From NCBI GenBank assembly GCA_013696265.1, contig JACCYX010000204.1, forward strand, positions 1 to 8,950: 8,950 nt of DNA, written 5' to 3'. How positions within the stretch are numbered: the stretch's first letter is position 1; every line of letters starts with the position of its first letter. A program made the translations under genes and the position numbers. Source of the stretch: Chloroflexia bacterium (GTDB lineage Bacteria; Chloroflexota; Chloroflexia; Thermomicrobiales; UBA6265). The notes below the pieces were generated by a model. The model was not told where the DNA came from, made no database searches, and worked only from the letters and a program-made list of their open reading frames with translations. Shown here one piece after another: positions 6,382 through 8,950 of the stretch.

Positions 6382-7416
6382 TCAGCGGCGCGGCGCTGGT
6401 TCGGAGTCCGTCGCTTTATCCTCGGGAGGGTCAGCCTGGTGGCCCCAGCGGCGCAAGTGCCGCTCGGCCTCTCCGGTCAACTCGCGCACGATCCCGGCCG
6501 CCGGCCGCACGCATGTCACCCGACCGACCGACTCCCCGGCCCACAGCGACATCGCCCCGATCTCCCCGGTGAACCCGCGGCCGACGCCGTGGGTGGCAAA
6601 GCGCGTCACCGGGAACCGGCGCCCGGTGAGGAGATTCTCGCCTTCGCCGATGACGTCGCCCGGAAAGGTCTCGGCGGCCCCGATGCACGAGCGCAGGAGC
6701 CGGTGCGGCGCGTTGATTGGCCACCCGACCCGGAAGGCTTCGGTATAGATCGTGTCCTCGGGTCGAGCGGCAAAAAGCGCCTGGACATAGGTGGGATGCG
6801 CCTCCGCCTCCTCAGCCGCGACGAAGCGGGTGCCGACCCGGACCCCGTCGGCACCGGCGGCCAGGGCGGCGGCCATCGCGCGGCCGCTCCCGATTCCGCC
6901 GGCGGCGAGGACTGGCACGTCGACGGCGTCGAGCACCTCGTCGAGCAGCGCGAGGAGGCCGATGGTGCCGCGGACGTGCCCGCCGGCCCCGATCCCCTGG
7001 GCGATCACGAAGTCACAGCCGGCGGCCACCGCGGCCAGGGCCTCCTCCCGTGAGCCGACCTGCCAGCACGCCAGCGTGCCGTGGTGATGGACGAGGGCGA
7101 CCAGAGCGGGGTCGGTGTAGAAGAAATCGACGACTTTTACCCGCGACGACGCCGCGGTCACCGCGCCGGCGACCTCGGCGGGGTCGACGAAGTGGAGGAT
7201 GAAGTTGGCGGCGATGGGTCCCACCGCCTGCTCCCGCAGCCGGTCGAGCGTCTCCGCGATGACGGCCGGCGGTACTCCGCCGTAGACCGAGACGGTGCCG
7301 AGACCACCGGCGTTGGTGACGGCGGCGGCGAGCGCAGGGGTGGACAGACTTCCCATCCCCGCCGATTGGATCGGGATGGCACAGCCAACCATGTCCGTGA
7401 AGCGCGTCGTCAGCAT
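6382..7416 (-). CDS. Nitronate monooxygenase-family (2-nitropropane dioxygenase-like) FMN enzyme
   Basis: This 344-residue TIM-barrel flavoprotein would oxidise alkyl nitronates such as propionate 3-nitronate with O2; related proteins (FabK) reduce enoyl-ACP. Visible motifs are PIQSAGMGSLSTPALAAAV (15-33), NAGGLGTVS (35-43), GPIAANFILHF (66-76, FMN region), DFVIAQGIGAGGHVRG (135-150, with the catalytic-type His147), VPVLAAGGIGSGRAMAAAL (167-185) and ADGVRVGTRFVAAEEAEAHP (189-208, phosphate binding). Family length is about 320-380. The Glu usually found in the AQGxEAGGH motif is Gly143 here. The start at 7416 is fixed by AGGAG 7 nt upstream; the open frame continues to 7656 but crosses the transporter relic and has no family sequence there. 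The C-terminal 20 residues are polar and probably disordered. The AI-2E gene follows after 146 nt on the same strand. The true substrate is uncertain. Confidence 0.92.
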   Translation of the reverse strand: MLTTRFTDMVGCAIPIQSAGMGSLSTPALAAAVTNAGGLGTVSVYGGVPPAVIAETLDRLREQAVGPIAANFILHFVDPAEVAGAVTAASSRVKVVDFFYTDPALVALVHHHGTLACWQVGSREEALAAVAAGCDFVIAQGIGAGGHVRGTIGLLALLDEVLDAVDVPVLAAGGIGSGRAMAAALAAGADGVRVGTRFVAAEEAEAHPTYVQALFAARPEDTIYTEAFRVGWPINAPHRLLRSCIGAAETFPGDVIGEGENLLTGRRFPVTRFATHGVGRGFTGEIGAMSLWAGESVGRVTCVRPAAGIVRELTGEAERHLRRWGHQADPPEDKATDSEPAPRR

Positions 7417-7466
7417 CGAAGTTCTCCTGTGGCGGGCGCGGTGAGTCGCCGAGAAAGCATACGCGA

Positions 7467-7845
7467 CCCCTCGGGATCGTCTTCGGCCTGTCGATGGATT
7501 ACGAGGTCTTCCTGCTGAGCCAGGTGCATGGAGGAGTACACCCACACGAGGGACGCGCGGCGCTCGATGCTGGACGGCATCGACGGGTCCGGCAAGGTAA
7601 TCGCGGCGGCCGGCGGGATCATGGCGGCGGTCGTCTTCGCCTTCGTGCTCGGCCATGCCCGGTTAATCAAGGAACTCGGCTTCGGACTTGGCGTGGCGGT
7701 GGTGGTCGATGCCTTCATCGTCCGCCTGATCCTCGTGCCGGCGGTGATGACGCTGCTCGACCGGGCGCTGCCGAAACTCAACGTCGAGGGCGAGGCCAGC
7801 GACGAGGCGGTGCCGCATACAAAGAGGCCAACACCCGCCGATTAG
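7467..7845 (+). pseudogene. MMPL/RND-type transporter, C-terminal relic with frameshift
   Basis: This is the last 120 or so residues of an MMPL-family exporter, normally 700-1000 residues long. In one frame GIVFGLSMDYEVFLLSQVH (7473-7529) matches the family's transmembrane LSMDYEVFLLS signature. After one extra G at 7530/7531 the next frame continues EEYTHTRDARRSMLDGI, then GKVIAAAGGIMAAVVFAFVL, then LIKELGFGLGVAVVVDAFIV, and RLILVPAVMTLLDRALPKL, ending at the TAG at 7845. Dropping the single G gives LLSQVHEEYTHTR, exactly the family spacing. The front of the gene is missing: upstream of about 7467 the frame loses all similarity and runs into the 5' region of the oxidase gene. An ATG at 7528 could start a 105-residue peptide, but GGAGGAG lies after it, not before, so I regard it as dead. 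Confidence 0.85.
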
Positions 7846-7855
7846 GCATGCTCGT

Positions 7856-7887
7856 GATTGCGGGGTCGCTCTGGTGACCCCGCAATC
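7856..7887. repeat. Perfect 12-bp inverted repeat (stem-loop) ahead of the MarR gene
   Basis: GATTGCGGGGTC (7856-7867) and GACCCCGCAATC (7876-7887) are exact complements around the 8-nt loop GCTCTGGT. It lies 10 nt after the relic's stop and 18 nt before the regulator's start. Neither strand has a T-run after the stem, so a canonical intrinsic terminator is unlikely; a remnant terminator, an mRNA leader structure or a regulator-binding site are alternatives. Confidence 0.6.
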
Positions 7888-7905
7888 GGTCTGGAAGAAG
7901 CGCAC

Positions 7906-8388
7906 ATGGACGGCCAGCGGTCCGACCGGGTCCAGTTGATCGACGAGATGAACCAGGTGCTGACGCGGCTGGGTCGGATGAAGGACAGCTTCTACGGCGC
8001 CCGCCTCGAATCGCTGGGCATGACCCTGCTCCAGTTCAGCGGCCTGCAGGCGATCGACCAGCTCGGACCCGGCGTGAGCGTGGGCGAGATCGGCGAGGAG
8101 ATCGGGGCGCCGCCAAGCACCATGACCAGCCTGACCAACCGGCTCGTTGCCCTCGGCTCTATCGAGCGGTACACGCCGCCTGACAACCGGCGGGTGGTCC
8201 TACTGAAGGCGACCGCCGCGGGATCGAGGATCGTGCGCGAGTTCCAGTGCGAGCGGGCGGCTGACACCGAGGCGATCTTCGCGGCGATGTCCGATGACGA
8301 GATCGCCGCCATCACGCGCCTGCTGACGGGCATCGTGGCCAACATCGAGCGCCTCCAGGCGGTCAAGCGGCAACGGTCGCCGGACTAG
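7906..8388 (+). CDS. MarR-family transcriptional regulator
   Basis: This 160-residue dimeric winged-helix regulator has the usual MarR length. An N-terminal dimerisation helix (about 8-30) is followed by LTLLQFSGL-like helix 2 (39-48), the helix-turn-helix VSVGEIGEEIGAPPSTMTSL (57-76, recognition helix about 70-82), the wing GSIERYTPPDNRRVVLLKAT (84-103) with the signature D93-N-R-R, and the long C-terminal dimerisation helices (104-155). MarR proteins usually repress an adjacent efflux or detoxification gene and release DNA on binding a phenolic ligand or on cysteine oxidation; one cysteine (Cys115) is present. The start at 7906 follows GGAAGA by about 7-9 nt; an upstream ATG at 7858 would be read from inside the inverted repeat. 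Its likely former partner is the broken MMPL transporter just upstream, so its present target is unclear. Confidence 0.93.
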   Translation: MDGQRSDRVQLIDEMNQVLTRLGRMKDSFYGARLESLGMTLLQFSGLQAIDQLGPGVSVGEIGEEIGAPPSTMTSLTNRLVALGSIERYTPPDNRRVVLLKATAAGSRIVREFQCERAADTEAIFAAMSDDEIAAITRLLTGIVANIERLQAVKRQRSPD

Positions 8389-8412
8389 CCAGGAGGTCAG
8401 TGCATTCGTTGG

Positions 8413-8429
8413 CCGCCGACGGCCGGCGG
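8413..8429 (+). terminator. GC-rich hairpin after the MarR gene, possible terminator
   Basis: CCGCCG (8413-8418) and CGGCGG (8424-8429) can form a 6-bp stem around ACGGC, 24 nt after the regulator's stop. No T-run follows, only GGAAAC, so termination is uncertain. Confidence 0.22.
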
Positions 8430-8481
8430 GAAACGAGTGATGCCAATGAGTGGGCAATTCAAGCGGTGTGACCACCCCCGA

Positions 8482-8676
8482 CGTAGGGGCGGACCCCGGT
8501 CGTAGACGGCATCTGCGCAATACCAAAGAGGGTGTCCGCCCGGATGGCGGCGAATCGAATCCCGCCCGACGCGACACACCGGGCGGATCCCACGCTGCGC
8601 TCTGGACAGGCTCCCCATCGACCGGATCCGGACGGGTGAGCGGTCGTTCACGGTCGAAGGCGGTACCGCCCCTACG
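8482..8676. repeat. MITE-like element with terminal inverted repeats, about 195 bp
   Basis: The ends are CGTAGGGGCGGACC (8482-8495) and GGTACCGCCCCTACG (8662-8676). They are inverted copies apart from one extra base. Inside are further inverted pairs: GGGCGGACCCC (8487-8497) with GGGTGTCCGCCC (8530-8541), and TCCGCCCGG (8535-8543) with CCGGGCGGA (8579-8587). There are also perfect palindromes CCGGATCCGG (8622-8631) and GGCGGTACCGCC (8659-8670). No coding capacity and no clear target-site duplication are visible. GTAGGGGC-ended palindromic repeats are, from memory, common between genes in Chloroflexota. It probably belongs to such a dispersed non-coding family; copy number cannot be judged from one copy. 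Confidence 0.6.
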
Positions 8677-8753
8677 ATTTCCCGCAATGTGCGGCACCCG
8701 TACGAGACCGGCCAGTACGAGGGCCTCGTTTCGACAGAGCGAATCTCGGTCGC

Positions 8754-8950
8754 TTACCAGCCGATTTCCTGGCGCTTGCGCTCGATGAGAACGAGCGAGT
8801 CGCGCGTCCACGGCTGGGTGCGGGGATCGTCGCGAAGCGCCTCGAACGGCAGCCACTCGATGCCGGCGACCTCGTCCGGCGCGGCAACGTATGGGTCGCC
8901 GGAGGGCGATCGGGCCAGCATCACCACATCGAGCACGATCTCCTCGCCGA
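8754..8950 (-). CDS. Nudix hydrolase, C-terminal part (cut by window edge)
   Basis: The 65 visible residues are the C-terminal part of a Nudix-family hydrolase, which cleaves nucleoside diphosphates linked to another group. The fragment begins GEEIVLDVVMLARSPSGDPY, the beta strand after the Nudix helix. PDEVAGIEWLPFEALRDDP follows, the typical E-x-x-x-x-x-W-x-x-x-x-E-L-like end of the fold, then QPWTRDSLVLIERKRQEIGW before TAA. The Nudix box (GX5EX7REUXEEXGU), which would confirm activity, lies beyond 8950. No substrate can be named; the tail resembles ADP-ribose or dNTP-type housekeeping members. It is convergent with the MarR gene. Confidence 0.8.
   Translation of the reverse strand, partial: GEEIVLDVVMLARSPSGDPYVAAPDEVAGIEWLPFEALRDDPRTQPWTRDSLVLIERKRQEIGW

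Larger units (their letters stand above)
8389..8753. other. 365-nt intergenic region between convergent genes
   Basis: The stretch lies between the ends of the MarR and Nudix genes. Open frames on both strands (for example 8450-8788 plus, 8397-8687 minus) translate to Arg/Pro/Gly-rich sequence with no domain. It holds a small GC hairpin at 8413-8429 and the inverted-end element at 8482-8676. Nothing else is recognised. Confidence 0.7.

Noticed and set aside
4763..6748. Very long open frame on the plus strand (661 codons)
   Set aside because: It lies antisense to the AI-2E gene and the end of the oxidase gene. Its translation is Asp/Gly/Arg/His-rich with no domain or helices, the usual mirror of GC-rich codon bias.
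7858..7905. Upstream ATG at 7858 as the start of the MarR gene
   Set aside because: It falls inside the 12-bp inverted repeat, has no ribosome site, and adds 16 residues not typical of the family.
8717..8732. ACGAGG-G-CCTCGT palindrome followed by TTT, considered as a terminator between the convergent genes
   Set aside because: A one-base centre leaves only about 4 bp of usable stem, and the T-run is three bases; too weak to call.

Overview
The window is a high-GC bacterial chromosome segment. GC-ending codons, strong AAGGAG/AGGAG-type ribosome sites, a Tat-exported family 5 solute-binding protein and a GTAGGGGC-type palindromic repeat suggest a Chloroflexota (Thermomicrobia-like) bacterium. 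The phylum is an inference; a high-GC actinobacterium is not excluded.

Left part (1-1924, minus strand): the start of a peptide/nickel-type ABC importer operon. A solute-binding protein comes first, followed after 7 nt by a DppB-type permease cut by the window edge. A 673-nt stretch without a convincing gene lies upstream, holding a candidate promoter, G-rich direct repeats and a stem-loop.

Middle part (2598-4591): a plus-strand two-domain RsmC/RlmG-like guanine-N2 rRNA methyltransferase, then a possible 75-residue basic orphan protein with a recognisable promoter and ribosome site. This orphan is convergent, with a 2-nt gap, to a 123-residue two-helix membrane protein on the minus strand. 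By eye this block is less GC-rich than its flanks.

Right-middle (4739-7416, minus strand): an AI-2E/PerM family membrane protein with an odd C-terminal tail (calcium-loop-like motif, short beta-like repeats, very basic end), preceded by a nitronate monooxygenase-family flavoprotein. They may be co-transcribed, but the 146-nt gap leaves room for a separate promoter.

Right part (7467-8950): a degraded C-terminal relic of an MMPL/RND-type transporter whose frame is broken by one extra G, then a perfect 12-bp inverted repeat and an intact MarR-family regulator that may have lost its transporter partner. After that come a roughly 195-bp non-coding element with inverted ends (8482-8676) and the C-terminal part of a Nudix hydrolase on the minus strand, cut by the right edge.

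I see no CRISPR array, tRNA, rRNA, transposase or recognisable defence operon. The most unusual items are the AI-2E tail, the convergent small-gene pair, the MMPL relic with its orphaned regulator, and the repeat element.
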